Assembly (NCBI RefSeq): GCF_021654135.1
Contig: NZ_JAKGSD010000001.1
Span: 186,001 to 250,000 of the forward strand
DNA length: 64,000 nucleotides
Source of the DNA: Amycolatopsis tucumanensis
GTDB lineage: Bacteria; Actinomycetota; Actinomycetes; Mycobacteriales; Pseudonocardiaceae
Direction: 5' to 3'
Shown: one piece after another, positions 42,501 to 50,045 of the stretch
Layout: each line of letters opens with the position of its first letter
How positions within the stretch are numbered: position 1 is the stretch's first letter
Made by a program: the position numbers and the translations under genes
Notes under the pieces: generated by a model
Told to the model about the DNA's origin: nothing
Database searches by the model: none
The model's input: the letters and a program-made list of their open reading frames with translations, nothing else

Positions 42501-43289
42501 ATGTCCCTGCTGGACGCGCTGACCGACGGCCACCGCATCGCCGATCTCTCGCAGCCGCTGGAGAACGGCATGCCGTCCTCGCCGACGCACCCGCCGTTCC
42601 GGTTCGCGCTCGCCCAGCGGCACGGTGACGTCGTCCGCGAGGACGGCCTGACCGGGTCGCACGAGCTGATCACCATGGGCGGGCACGTCGGCACCCACAT
42701 GGACGCGGTCAGCCACGTCGCGGCCGACGGTGTCCTGCACGGCGGGGTGCCGGTGGCGCAGGCGCTGGAGCGGGGACGCTACCGGGTCGGCGGCATCGAG
42801 GCGGTGCCGCCGATCCTGTGCCGCGGGGTGCTGTTCGACATCCCGCGGCTGCGGGCCGTGCCGCGGCTCGGGCCCGGGGAGGCCGTCACGGCGGAGGATC
42901 TCGCCGCGACCGGCCTGGAAGTGCGCGCCGGGGACGTCGCGCTCGTCCGCACCGGGTGGGCGCAGCTGTGGGACCGGCCCGCGGATTATCTCGGCGGCGA
43001 GGGTGGTGTGCCGGGGCTGGACGCGAGCGGTGCGCGGTGGCTGGCCGAGCGCGGGGTGCGCGCTGTCGGCGGCGACACGATCGCGCTGGAGCAGACCAGC
43101 CCGGAGGCGGGGCTGGGGCGGTTGCCGGTGCATCGGATCCTGTTGCAGGAGAACGGGATCAACATCATCGAGGTGATGAACCTGGAGGAGCTGTCGGCGG
43201 CCGGACCAGCGGAATTCCTGTTCGTGTGCGCGCCGCTGCCGGTCGTCGGGGCCACTGGCGCGCCCGTGCGGCCGCTGGCAGTGTGGTGA
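42501..43289 (+). CDS. cyclase-family protein (kynurenine formamidase-like)
   Basis: 262 residues. The family motif HVGTHMDAVSH (HxGTHxDxxxH, zinc ligands) lies near residue 56, preceded by DLSQPLENGMPSSP, and GGDTIALEQ follows at the expected C-terminal position. Family members include bacterial kynurenine formamidases and carbonic anhydrase-like hydrolases. It is the third gene of the M20-MHS operon; hydrolysis of an N-formyl or lactone intermediate is a reasonable guess. Confidence 0.87.
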   Translation: MSLLDALTDGHRIADLSQPLENGMPSSPTHPPFRFALAQRHGDVVREDGLTGSHELITMGGHVGTHMDAVSHVAADGVLHGGVPVAQALERGRYRVGGIEAVPPILCRGVLFDIPRLRAVPRLGPGEAVTAEDLAATGLEVRAGDVALVRTGWAQLWDRPADYLGGEGGVPGLDASGARWLAERGVRAVGGDTIALEQTSPEAGLGRLPVHRILLQENGINIIEVMNLEELSAAGPAEFLFVCAPLPVVGATGAPVRPLAVW

Positions 43290-43292
43290 CGC

Positions 43293-43829
43293 GTGACCGG
43301 TCAGAGGGAACGGATGCTCGCGGGGGAGCTGTACCGCGCGGACGACCCGGAGCTGCAGGCCGCGCTGCGGCGGGCGGCGGAGCTGCAGCGGCGGTTCAAC
43401 GACGGCGGGGACCCGGCGGTGCTTCGTGAGCTGCTGGGGTCGCTGGGGGAGGACGCCGAGGTGCGGCCGCCGCTGTACGTCGACTACGGCTCGCACATCG
43501 GCATCGGGCCGCGCGCGTTCCTCAACTACGGCGCGGTGCTGCTGGACGTCGCCCCGATCACGATCGGCGCGGACGCCCAGATCGGCCCCGGCGTGCAGCT
43601 GCTGACCCCCACCCACCCGCTCGACGCGCGGCTGCGGCGGGAGAAGTGGGAGGCCGCGGAGCCGATCACCCTGCACGACAACGTGTGGCTCGGCGGTGGC
43701 GTGATCGTGTGCCCCGGCGTGACGATCGGCGAGAACACCGTGGTGGGTGCGGGGTCGGTGGTGACGCGCGATCTGCCGCCCAACGTGCTGGCGGTCGGCA
43801 ACCCGGCGCGCGTGGTGAAGAAACTCTGA
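43293..43829 (+). CDS. sugar O-acetyltransferase (maltose/galactoside acetyltransferase type)
   Basis: 178 residues, left-handed beta-helix. The N-terminal Mac domain (MLAGELYRADDPEL) is followed by hexapeptide repeats such as IGIGPRAFLNYG, IGADAQIGPGVQLLTPTHPL (catalytic His in THP) and VWLGGGVIVCPGVTIGENTVVGAGSVVT. It acetylates a sugar or related hydroxyl from acetyl-CoA. The GTG start lies 3 bp after the cyclase stop, so it may share the operon though its chemistry does not obviously belong. Confidence 0.9.
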   Translation: MTGQRERMLAGELYRADDPELQAALRRAAELQRRFNDGGDPAVLRELLGSLGEDAEVRPPLYVDYGSHIGIGPRAFLNYGAVLLDVAPITIGADAQIGPGVQLLTPTHPLDARLRREKWEAAEPITLHDNVWLGGGVIVCPGVTIGENTVVGAGSVVTRDLPPNVLAVGNPARVVKKL

Positions 43830-43905
43830 ATTCCCTCCCCGTCCTGTCGATCCGGCGCGTGGTGGCTCGACGTACCGGTAAGGACGAGGAGAAAGGACGA
43901 GAGCG

Positions 43906-44262
43906 ATGACCACCACGACGCTGCTGACCCGGATCGCACTGGACGACGCGCTCGTCGCCGAGGACCACGCCGAGGAGTGCGGGTTCCTGGACCCGCTGGA
44001 CCGGATCACCTGCCCGGTGCACCGCCGCTGGATCCACCAGTGCTGCCACAGCGACCTGCACGTCAGCCAGGTCAGCGGGCACCGGTGGTGCCGCCCGTGC
44101 AAACGGGCGCTGGAGGTGGCGGTCGACGAGGTGCTCGGCACGGTCGCCCTGAGGTGCCCCAAGTGCGCCCGCGGAAGCCACACCCGCGCCGACGCGCAAC
44201 TGATCGCCGCCTGCGAAGCGAGCCTCGCCGCGGCATCCCGCACCGTGCGGCGCGCCGCCTGA
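43906..44262 (+). CDS. Cys/His-rich protein of unknown function
   Basis: 118 residues with a good GAAAGGACGAG ribosome site. Between residues ~24 and ~88 it has CPVH, HQCCHSDLH, WCRPCKR and RCPKCARG, enough Cys and His for two zinc sites. Flanking parts are helical and the C-terminus is Ala/Arg-rich. No family recognised. It is 61 bp upstream of an Arg-rich leader ORF and a pair of sigma factor genes on the same strand, which suggests a role with them (DNA or RNA polymerase binding is speculation). Confidence 0.75.
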   Translation: MTTTTLLTRIALDDALVAEDHAEECGFLDPLDRITCPVHRRWIHQCCHSDLHVSQVSGHRWCRPCKRALEVAVDEVLGTVALRCPKCARGSHTRADAQLIAACEASLAAASRTVRRAA

Positions 44263-44323
44263 AAATTCTTGGTCACCTCTGCCCGCCGTGCGTCACTTAC
44301 TGGTGGAGCCGAGGGAGGACGAC

Positions 44324-44389
44324 ATGAGCAGACGGACCGGCAGGACGCGCGGACGGGCAGGCAGGCGATCCCGGCCGGCTCCGACGTGA
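44324..44389 (+). CDS. 21-residue Arg-rich leader peptide ORF
   Basis: ATG 44324 is preceded by GGGAGGACGAC, a better ribosome site than that of the sigma gene. It encodes a 21-residue peptide with 8 Arg (starts MSRRTGRTRGR, ends RPAPT). The TGA (44387-44389) overlaps the sigma gene's GTG start as GTGA, so translation of the sigma factor appears coupled to the leader. Whether the peptide itself acts, or Arg codons stall ribosomes, is unknown. Confidence 0.55.
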   Translation: MSRRTGRTRGRAGRRSRPAPT

Positions 44390-44919
44390 CGGGCGGGCCG
44401 GACGATGTCGCCGAGCGCGCCATGACGCTCCGCAAGCTCTACTACGCCGACCTCGCCGGGTACGCGGTCAAGCTCGGGTGCCCGGTCTCCGAGGCGCGCA
44501 CGATCGCCGAGGACGCGGTGACCGAGCTCGTCCTAGGCGAGCACCGGGGGACAGTGGGGCCGATCGAGAAGGAGCGGGCCTGGCTGTTCGCTACCGTGCG
44601 CAACATGGCGCTCGCCGCGCGGCGCAAAGCCCGCTGGAACGCCGACGCGGACGCCCACCTGATCGCCGACCGGACGCGGCAGCGCACCTGGGCTTCGCCG
44701 GAGGCTCACCTGGAAACCGTGGAGACGCTGCGCGCGCTCCGCTCCCTGCCCGGCGGCCATCGCGACGCGGTGGTGCTCGCCGCCGAGGGGTTCTCCCTCC
44801 GGGAGATCGCCGATGCCCTCGGGATTTCGGTGCCCGCGGCCAAGAAGCGCGTCTCGCGGGGGCGGCGGGCGCTGCGGGACCTTCTCGATCCACCCGGCGG
44901 GAGGCACAGCGATGATTGA
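44386..44919 (+). CDS. ECF-like sigma-70 factor
   Basis: 177 residues. Region 2-like sequence is LRKLYYADLAGYAVKLGCPVSEARTIAEDAV; region 4 is LRSLPGGHRDAVVLAAEGFSLREIADALGISVPAAKKRVSRGRRAL with a clear HTH. GTG 44386 overlaps the stop of the Arg-rich leader; ATG 44422 is the fallback start. The gene's last 8 bases overlap the start of the next sigma gene, so the two are made together. The ECF subgroup was not identified and no anti-sigma gene is adjacent. Confidence 0.8.
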   Translation: MTGGPDDVAERAMTLRKLYYADLAGYAVKLGCPVSEARTIAEDAVTELVLGEHRGTVGPIEKERAWLFATVRNMALAARRKARWNADADAHLIADRTRQRTWASPEAHLETVETLRALRSLPGGHRDAVVLAAEGFSLREIADALGISVPAAKKRVSRGRRALRDLLDPPGGRHSDD

Positions 44920-45586
44920 CGACGACGTCCTGACCGCCCGGCTGACCGCCGCGGGCGCGCACCTCGACCGCCTCTTCACGGCCGATCTCGACGATCCGGC
45001 GCGGGTCCGGGCGTTCCGGGCGCGGGTGGCGCGCGAGGTCGCCGGCGACGGGCTCGCCGCCGCCGTGGCCGGGGATCCCGTCGCGGTCGAACGGGTTCTC
45101 GCGGAGATCCGGCCGCTGGTCGTCCGGTACTGCCGGGCCCGCGTCGGCAGGCACGGGTCCTTCGCCGCCGCCGACGACGTCGCCCAGGAGGTGTGCCTCG
45201 CGGTGCTCACCGCCCTGCCCGGCTACCGCGACCAGGGCCGGCCGTTCCTCGCGTTCGTCTACGGCATCGCTCAGCACAAGGTCGCCGACGCCCACCGCGC
45301 GGCGGGCCGGAACCGGGCGGAACCCGTCGCGGAGGTGCCGGACCAGGCCGACGGCGACACCGGCCCCGAGGCGCGCCTGCTGCACCGCGAACTGAACGAC
45401 CGCATGTCGCGCTTGCTGCGGGTGCTGCCGGACAAGCAGCGGGAAATCGTGGTGCTGCGGGTGGTCGCCGGGTTGTCCGCGGAGGAGACGGCCGAGCTGG
45501 TCGGGTCGACGCCGGGCGCCGTGCGCGTCGCGCAGCACCGGGCGCTCGCGAGCCTGCGCAAGGCCCTCGCCGCGAGCGAGGTCTAG
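44912..45586 (+). CDS. ShbA/SigD-type ECF sigma factor with N-terminal extension
   Basis: 224 residues. From about residue 60 it matches the SigD/ShbA type: FAAADDVAQEVCLAVLTALPGY, FLAFVYGIAQHKVADAHRAA (region 2) and LPDKQREIVVLRVVAGLSAEETAELVG (region 4). ShbA drives transcription of the principal sigma gene in Streptomyces and SigD acts in the stringent response of mycobacteria. About 45 extra N-terminal residues (TARLTAAGAHLDRLF) are unassigned. Its stop overlaps the LysR stop at CTAG. Confidence 0.85.
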   Translation: MIDDDVLTARLTAAGAHLDRLFTADLDDPARVRAFRARVAREVAGDGLAAAVAGDPVAVERVLAEIRPLVVRYCRARVGRHGSFAAADDVAQEVCLAVLTALPGYRDQGRPFLAFVYGIAQHKVADAHRAAGRNRAEPVAEVPDQADGDTGPEARLLHRELNDRMSRLLRVLPDKQREIVVLRVVAGLSAEETAELVGSTPGAVRVAQHRALASLRKALAASEV

Positions 45587-46512
45587 CGTGCCCACTCCGG
45601 CACCCACACGTCCCCGCCGGCGGTGGCCCGGTGGCGGCTGCGCAGGTAGTCGAGGAAGCTCGCCAGCACCGGGTGGGCGTTGTCGGCCCGCCAGATCACC
45701 GAGTGCGGGTACACCGGCGTCGGACCGACGACCGGGATCCGGCGCAGGTCGTAGCTCTCCGGCCACAGGTACCGCGAGCCCTCGCCGACGAAGGTCGCCA
45801 GCCGGGCCGAGTCGGCGATCTCCGCGAGCAGCGCTTCCACCCCGAAACTCGGCCCGATCGTGTCGATGGTGAGCCCGAACGCGGCCGCGAGGTCCTCGTA
45901 GTAGCCCTTCGCCTCGGTGTCGGCGAGGCCGGGCATCCAGATCGGGTGCCCGGCGAGCTCGGCGAGCGTCACCGCGGCCGTGCCGGCCAGCGGGTGCCGC
46001 GGACCGACCAGCACCTGGTGCCGGTCGTCGATCACCCGTGCCGCCCGCAGCCCGGCAGGCACCTTCCCCGCGGTCGCCCGCAGCGACCGGAACGTGGCGT
46101 CGAGCGTGCCCGCCGCGACCTCGGCCAGCGCCGACGCCGCGTCCACGGTCAGCGTGACCACGTCCAGTTCGATGCCGGGATGCTGCCGGTAGAAGTCGTG
46201 CAGGATGCCGGCGGCCGCGACCCGCCGGTTCAGCACGTCGATCCGCAGCGCCCGCCGCCCCGGTGTGACCGCCGTCAGCGCGCGCTCCGCCGCGCGGAGC
46301 AGTTCGCGGGCGTGCGGCAGGAACGCCTGCCCGTCCACGGTGAGCCGCACACCGCCGGCCGTGCGCACGAACAGCCGCACGCCGAGCTGCCGCTCCAGGC
46401 CGGCCACCCGTTTCGACGCCGCCTGCTGCGTGACGCCCAGCTCGTCCGCGGCCGCCTGGAACCGGCCCGCCGCGGCGACCGCGGCGAAGGTCCGCACCGC
46501 CTCGAGATCCAC
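45583..46512 (-). CDS. LysR-family transcriptional regulator
   Basis: 309 residues. The N-terminal HTH is FAAVAAAGRFQAAADELGVTQQAASKRVAGLERQLG, followed by the two-lobed periplasmic-binding-type effector domain (HQVLVGPRHPLAG). GTG 46512 has no ribosome site; TAGGTT ends 7 bases before it. It is divergent from the ArsR-SRPBCC gene with a 92-bp gap carrying separate palindromes for each. Target genes are unknown; autoregulation through the proximal palindrome is likely. Confidence 0.88.
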   Translation of the reverse strand: MDLEAVRTFAAVAAAGRFQAAADELGVTQQAASKRVAGLERQLGVRLFVRTAGGVRLTVDGQAFLPHARELLRAAERALTAVTPGRRALRIDVLNRRVAAAGILHDFYRQHPGIELDVVTLTVDAASALAEVAAGTLDATFRSLRATAGKVPAGLRAARVIDDRHQVLVGPRHPLAGTAAVTLAELAGHPIWMPGLADTEAKGYYEDLAAAFGLTIDTIGPSFGVEALLAEIADSARLATFVGEGSRYLWPESYDLRRIPVVGPTPVYPHSVIWRADNAHPVLASFLDYLRSRHRATAGGDVWVPEWAR

Positions 46513-46519
46513 GGCGCCG

Positions 46520-46546
46520 AACCTACCGCCACAACCAGCGGTTGTG
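46520..46546 (-). promoter_or_regulatory. LysR promoter and operator-like palindrome
   Basis: Leftward -10-like TAGGTT (plus-strand 46520-46525) ends 7 bases from GTG 46512. Just upstream of it is the perfect inverted repeat CACAACC-agc-GGTTGTG (46530-46546), a plausible LysR site. Confidence 0.5.
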
Positions 46547-46566
46547 CCGCCGCGTCGAAGCGGTTG

Positions 46567-46597
46567 TTGACAAAAGGCAGGTATTTACCTGCATAAT
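46567..46597 (+). promoter_or_regulatory. promoter and ArsR operator
   Basis: A consensus -35 TTGACA (46567-46572) is followed by CATAAT (46592-46597), 19 bp away and 7 bases before GTG 46605. The spacer holds the perfect inverted repeat GCAGGTA-tt-TACCTGC (46577-46592), the expected layout for ArsR-type autorepression. Confidence 0.65.
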
Positions 46598-46604
46598 GGT
46601 CGGC

Positions 46605-47387
46605 GTGAGCGCGGAAGCGATGGACGCGGTGTTCAAGGCGCTGGCCGACCCGACCCGGCGGCTGGTGCTCGACCGCCTGCGGGAGCAGAACGGGCAGACC
46701 CTGAGCCAGGTGTGCGAGCCGCTGGGGATGGCCCGTCAGTCGGCGACCCAGCACCTCGACGTCCTGGTGCGGGCCAACCTCGTGACCGTGGTGCGCCGCG
46801 GCCGGGAACGCCTGCACTACCTCAATCCCGGGCCCATTCACGAGATCGAGCAGCGCTGGATCGCCGAGTTCGACAAACCCCGGCTGCGTGTGCTCGCGGC
46901 CATCAAAGACCAGGCAGAGGAGTACGCCATGACCGTCCCGGACTACGTCTACGTCACCTACATCCGCGCGAGCGCCGACCAAGTGTGGCGGGCGCTCACC
47001 GACGCGGACCTGACCGCCCGCTACTGGGGGCACGCCAACATCTCCGACTGGCAGCCCGGTTCGGTGTGGGAGCACCGCCGCGTGGACGGGTCGGGCGCCG
47101 TGGACGTGGTGGGCAAGGTGCTCGAGTCCGAGCCGCCGACCCGGCTGGTGATCACGTTCGAGGATTCGCTGGGCGAGTCGCGGGACCCGTCGGTGGTCAC
47201 CTTCCTCGTCGAGCCGCACGAGCAGATCGTGCGCCTCACCGTGACCCACGAGAGGCTGCCCAACGTGGAGATGCGCAACGGCATCTCCAGCGGCTGGCCC
47301 GCGGTGCTGGCGAACCTGAAGTCGCTGCTGGAGACCGGGGACGTGCTGCCGCAGGCGCCGTGGGAGATGTCGGAGGCGCACGCCTGA
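46605..47387 (+). CDS. ArsR-type HTH fused to an SRPBCC (AHSA1-like) domain
   Basis: 260 residues. Residues ~5-95 are an ArsR winged helix (VFKALADPTRRLVLDRL, LGMARQSATQHLDVLVRANLV). From about residue 112 the START/AHSA1 fold follows (YVYVTYIRASADQVWRALTDADLTARYWGH). Usually these are two adjacent genes, with the regulator controlling the lipid-binding protein; here they are one polypeptide. No Cys-rich metal site is visible, so a small molecule bound in the SRPBCC cavity may be the effector (inference). The start is GTG 46605, next to the -10. Confidence 0.87.
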   Translation: MSAEAMDAVFKALADPTRRLVLDRLREQNGQTLSQVCEPLGMARQSATQHLDVLVRANLVTVVRRGRERLHYLNPGPIHEIEQRWIAEFDKPRLRVLAAIKDQAEEYAMTVPDYVYVTYIRASADQVWRALTDADLTARYWGHANISDWQPGSVWEHRRVDGSGAVDVVGKVLESEPPTRLVITFEDSLGESRDPSVVTFLVEPHEQIVRLTVTHERLPNVEMRNGISSGWPAVLANLKSLLETGDVLPQAPWEMSEAHA

Positions 47388-47490
47388 CCGGGCCGCGCTG
47401 AGCGGTTGCCCGCTCTGTGGGACGGCTACCGCGAATCCGCCGGAATCCTCCATGATCCGAGGGACTTCCACGGCTCAGGGGGTGGTGACG

Positions 47491-47697
47491 GTGGCCCGGA
47501 TCCTCCGCGCGTTCGGTCGCGCGCTCGGCAGCATCGGGCACGCGATGGTGCCGGCCGGCGCGCCCTACGACGTCGGTTTCGCGTTGCCCCGTCCGGACTA
47601 TCCGCCGCTGGGCCATCCGGCCGACCGTCTCGCCGTGCCGCTTTCGGCGCGGGAACGGGAAGCGTTCCACGTGCTGGCCGCGGACCTCGCGCTGTGA
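47491..47697 (+). CDS. small hypothetical protein, DUF6059-like
   Basis: About 68 residues from GTG 47491 (in-frame GTGs at 47482/47485 and ATG 47452 are alternatives). An amphipathic N-terminus (ARILRAFGRALGSIGHAM) is followed by PPLGHPADRLAVPLSARER, a layout I associate tentatively with DUF6059 proteins of actinomycetes. The stop overlaps the GTG of the Moco enzyme gene (GTGA), so they are translated together. Confidence 0.55.
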   Translation: MARILRAFGRALGSIGHAMVPAGAPYDVGFALPRPDYPPLGHPADRLAVPLSAREREAFHVLAADLAL

Positions 47698-48845
47698 ACG
47701 TGCGGCGGCGGACCGTGCTCGGCGTGGCGGGGGTCGCCGCCGCCGGTCCGTTGTGGACAGCAGCGACCGCTGCGGCCGACACTCCCATCGTGAAACCCCT
47801 GCCGCCGGAGGACTTCACCGTGCTCGGCACGAACGCCGAGATGCGGTGGGACTCGCCGCACCCGGTCGGGGACATCGTGCCGGTGTCCCGGTTCTTCGTG
47901 CGCAACCACACCGCCACCCCGCTGCTCGACGCGCGGACCTGGCGCCTGGAGATCACCGGCGACGGGCTGCGCGGCGGGCCGGTCACCGTCACCTACGACG
48001 ACCTGCTGCGCCTGCCGTCGGAGACGATCACCGCGGCCATCGAGTGCGCGGGCAACGGGCGCGGCTTCTTCACCTCGCAGCAGGGGCAGACCGTGTCCGG
48101 CACCGCGTGGCGGCTCGGCGCGATCGGGGTGGCGCGCTGGCGGGGCGTGCCGCTGGCGACGCTGCTGCACCGGGCCGGCCTCGCTCGCGACGCCGTCGAC
48201 GTGCTGCCCGAAGGTCTCGACGCCGACTACGTCACCGGCGGCGTCAACCTGGGCCGGGTGCGGCGCCCGCTGCCGGTGGGCAAGGCGCTCGACGACGTCC
48301 TGGTCGCCTACGAGATGAACGGCGAACCGCTGCCGCCGGACCACGGCTTCCCGGCGCGGCTGGTGGTGCCGGGCTGGATCGGCATCGCGTCCATCAAGTG
48401 GCTCGGCCGCATCCAGGTGTCCCGCACCCCGCTGGATTCGCCGTGGGACACGCAGTACTACCGGCTGACCGGCCCGGACTACCCGCCGGATGGGGTGCTG
48501 GTGACGCGGCAGAACACCAAGAGCGTGTTCGAACTGCCGTGGCGGGCGACGCTCGCCGCGGGCCGGGAGCACGTGCTGCGTGGCCGGTCCTGGTCCGGCA
48601 CCGGCGGCATCCGCCGGGTCGAGGTGAGCACGGACGACGGCCGCACGTGGCGGCGCGCCGAGTTCGTCGGCAGCGGCCGCGGGTGGCAGCGGTGGACGCT
48701 GCGGTGGCGCCCGGGGCCGGGCGAGCACACGCTGCGGGCGCGCGCGGTGGACCGGCACGGCGTGGCCCAGCCGGACATCGAGCCGTACAACACGCAGGGC
48801 TACCTGTTCGGCGCGGTGGTGCGCCACCCGGTGGTTGCGGGCTGA
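47694..48845 (+). CDS. sulfite oxidase-family molybdopterin oxidoreductase, Tat-exported
   Basis: 383 residues. A short Tat signal (RRRTVLGVAGVAAAG) is followed by the SUOX Moco domain with the Mo-ligand Cys in AAIECAGNGRGFF. The C-terminal Mo-co dimerisation domain contains SWSGTGGIRRVEVSTDDGRTW. The heme domain of animal sulfite oxidase is absent, as in bacterial YedY/SorA-type enzymes. It probably oxidises sulfite or a related S-compound outside the membrane. Its 3' end forms the start of a tandem repeat. Confidence 0.88.
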   Translation: MNVRRRTVLGVAGVAAAGPLWTAATAAADTPIVKPLPPEDFTVLGTNAEMRWDSPHPVGDIVPVSRFFVRNHTATPLLDARTWRLEITGDGLRGGPVTVTYDDLLRLPSETITAAIECAGNGRGFFTSQQGQTVSGTAWRLGAIGVARWRGVPLATLLHRAGLARDAVDVLPEGLDADYVTGGVNLGRVRRPLPVGKALDDVLVAYEMNGEPLPPDHGFPARLVVPGWIGIASIKWLGRIQVSRTPLDSPWDTQYYRLTGPDYPPDGVLVTRQNTKSVFELPWRATLAAGREHVLRGRSWSGTGGIRRVEVSTDDGRTWRRAEFVGSGRGWQRWTLRWRPGPGEHTLRARAVDRHGVAQPDIEPYNTQGYLFGAVVRHPVVAG

Positions 48846-49216
48846 CGTGGCGGGCCGGTGCCGGGTGGCGGCAGCGTCCGCTGGTGGGGGTGGCAGTGCC
48901 TCTCGGCAACGGCGGCGCTGTCCTGGCCAGCGGCCATGGCCGACGGGCGCTCGGCGCCACCCGGTGGTGGCAGTCTGACGTGGCGGGCCGGTGCCGGGTG
49001 GCGGCAGCTTCCGCCGGTGCATGTGGCAGCGCCTCTCGGCAACGGCGGCGCTGTCCTGGCCAGCCGCCATGGCCAACGGGCGCTCGGCGCCACCCGGTGG
49101 TGGCGGTCTGACGTGGCGGCTCGGTGCCGGGTGGCGGCAGCTTCCGCCGGTGCGCGTGGCAGTGCCTCTCGGCAACGGCGGCGCTGTCCTGGCCCGCCGC
49201 CACGTGCAACAGGCGC
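48843..49216. repeat. 133-bp noncoding tandem repeat, nearly three copies
   Basis: Units start at 48843, 48976 and 49109, each beginning TGACGTGGCGG and containing CTCGGCAACGGCGGCGCTGT. The third copy is cut short near 49216. Copies are about 90-95 percent identical by eye. The sequence before each unit (CGCCACCCGGTGG) also occurs at the very end of the Moco enzyme gene, so the array grew from that 3' end. The unit length is not a multiple of three and each unit contains stops, so it is not coding. It fills the 376-bp gap before the XRE gene. Confidence 0.85.
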
Positions 49217-49221
49217 CCGGT

Positions 49222-49752
49222 CTAAGCGCTGCGCGTGTAGAAGAAGTCCTCTCCACCGCCGGAATCGCCGGTCGTCACCTCGACCGGGCAGCCGAGCACA
49301 CCGGACAGTTCCGCGGCCAGCCCGGCGATGTCGTCGGCCGTCGCGGCGGGGCGTAGCGCCACCGCCAGGTCGAGGCCGGAATCCGGGCGGTCCTCGCCGC
49401 GGGCGGCGGGGCCGGTCAGCCACGCCCGCGTCACCGGGTAGCGCGCGAGGACCTCGGTGGCGCTTCGCCGCTGGCGCTCCAGGAGCTCGCTCGGGCGCAA
49501 CGCGTTCACGAGCTCCGTGGCGAGGTGGAAACCCGCCGCGCGCAGCAGGCGTTCCAGCATCGCGACCGACGGCTGACGGCGGCCTGCCTCGATCGTCGCC
49601 ACCGTCGACTGTGGCACGCCCGCCAGACGCGCCAGTTCCCGTTGCGACAGTCGCCGCTGCCCGCGGGCCGCGGAAAGCAACTTCGCCGCGGTTCCGGTGA
49701 CAGCGGATCCGCTCTCGATTCCCTCGCTATCGGTACTCGTTTCGTCACCCAT
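49222..49752 (-). CDS. XRE-type HTH fused to a nucleotidyltransferase-like domain
   Basis: 176 residues from ATG 49752 (a longer frame to 49881 has unusual composition and was rejected). An XRE HTH covers QRRLSQRELARLAGVPQSTVATIEAGRRQPS (about residues 32-62). The C-terminal ~90 residues resemble MNT-type minimal nucleotidyltransferases: LTGPAARGEDRPDSGLDLAVAL corresponds to GSxARGExxxxSDLDL, but the Ser after the first Gly is Pro and the first Asp of the DxD pair is Gly. Catalysis may therefore be lost. Similar proteins act as antitoxins; no toxin gene is adjacent. Confidence 0.75.
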   Translation of the reverse strand: MGDETSTDSEGIESGSAVTGTAAKLLSAARGQRRLSQRELARLAGVPQSTVATIEAGRRQPSVAMLERLLRAAGFHLATELVNALRPSELLERQRRSATEVLARYPVTRAWLTGPAARGEDRPDSGLDLAVALRPAATADDIAGLAAELSGVLGCPVEVTTGDSGGGEDFFYTRSA

Positions 49753-49921
49753 TTCCGCGCGGAGAATTGTCCCGGCGATTTTCCGGAGTATAGGTCCACC
49801 CCGGACGCCCACGTCGGAAAGCGGCCTGTTGAACCGTGTTTTGACGCCCCAGTAGGAAAATGGTGAGTAGATCTTGGACAAAGATCGTGTCGTGGAAATT
49901 GTTTTTCGGCCGCCGCTCGCA

Positions 49922-49947
49922 GTTTTTCCGCCGAGGCCGCGGGGTAG
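49922..49947 (+). promoter_or_regulatory. SigF/SigB-type promoter before the gas vesicle operon
   Basis: GTTT (49922-49925), a 16-bp spacer and GGGTAG (49942-49947) match the actinobacterial SigF/SigB consensus GTTT-N15-17-GGGTAT/C with one mismatch. It would give a 5' leader of about 90 nt. The whole 49753-50045 gap is AT-richer than its surroundings and holds no gene. Confidence 0.5.
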
Positions 49948-50045
49948 TTCTCGGCCGGTACATCCTGCTCGCCCCGATGAGTTCGGGGGGTGGCGCGTGG
50001 GTTGTCGGCAGGACTCGCCAATCGCCGGAGTCAGGAGGACTACGA

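Noticed and set aside
48843..49216. CRISPR array
   Set aside because: The unit is 133 bp and nearly identical throughout, with no short repeat/unique spacer alternation and no cas genes.
48394..49423. Leftward frames across the 133-bp repeats encoding Arg/Pro/His-rich proteins
   Set aside because: They arise because the GC-rich repeat lacks stops on that strand; there is no ribosome site and no sensible composition, and the frame shifts between units because 133 is not a multiple of three.
49753..49881. N-terminal extension of the XRE-fusion gene to 49881
   Set aside because: The extra residues have aromatic, AT-rich composition unlike neighbouring genes and occupy the intergenic region; ATG 49752 is a better start.
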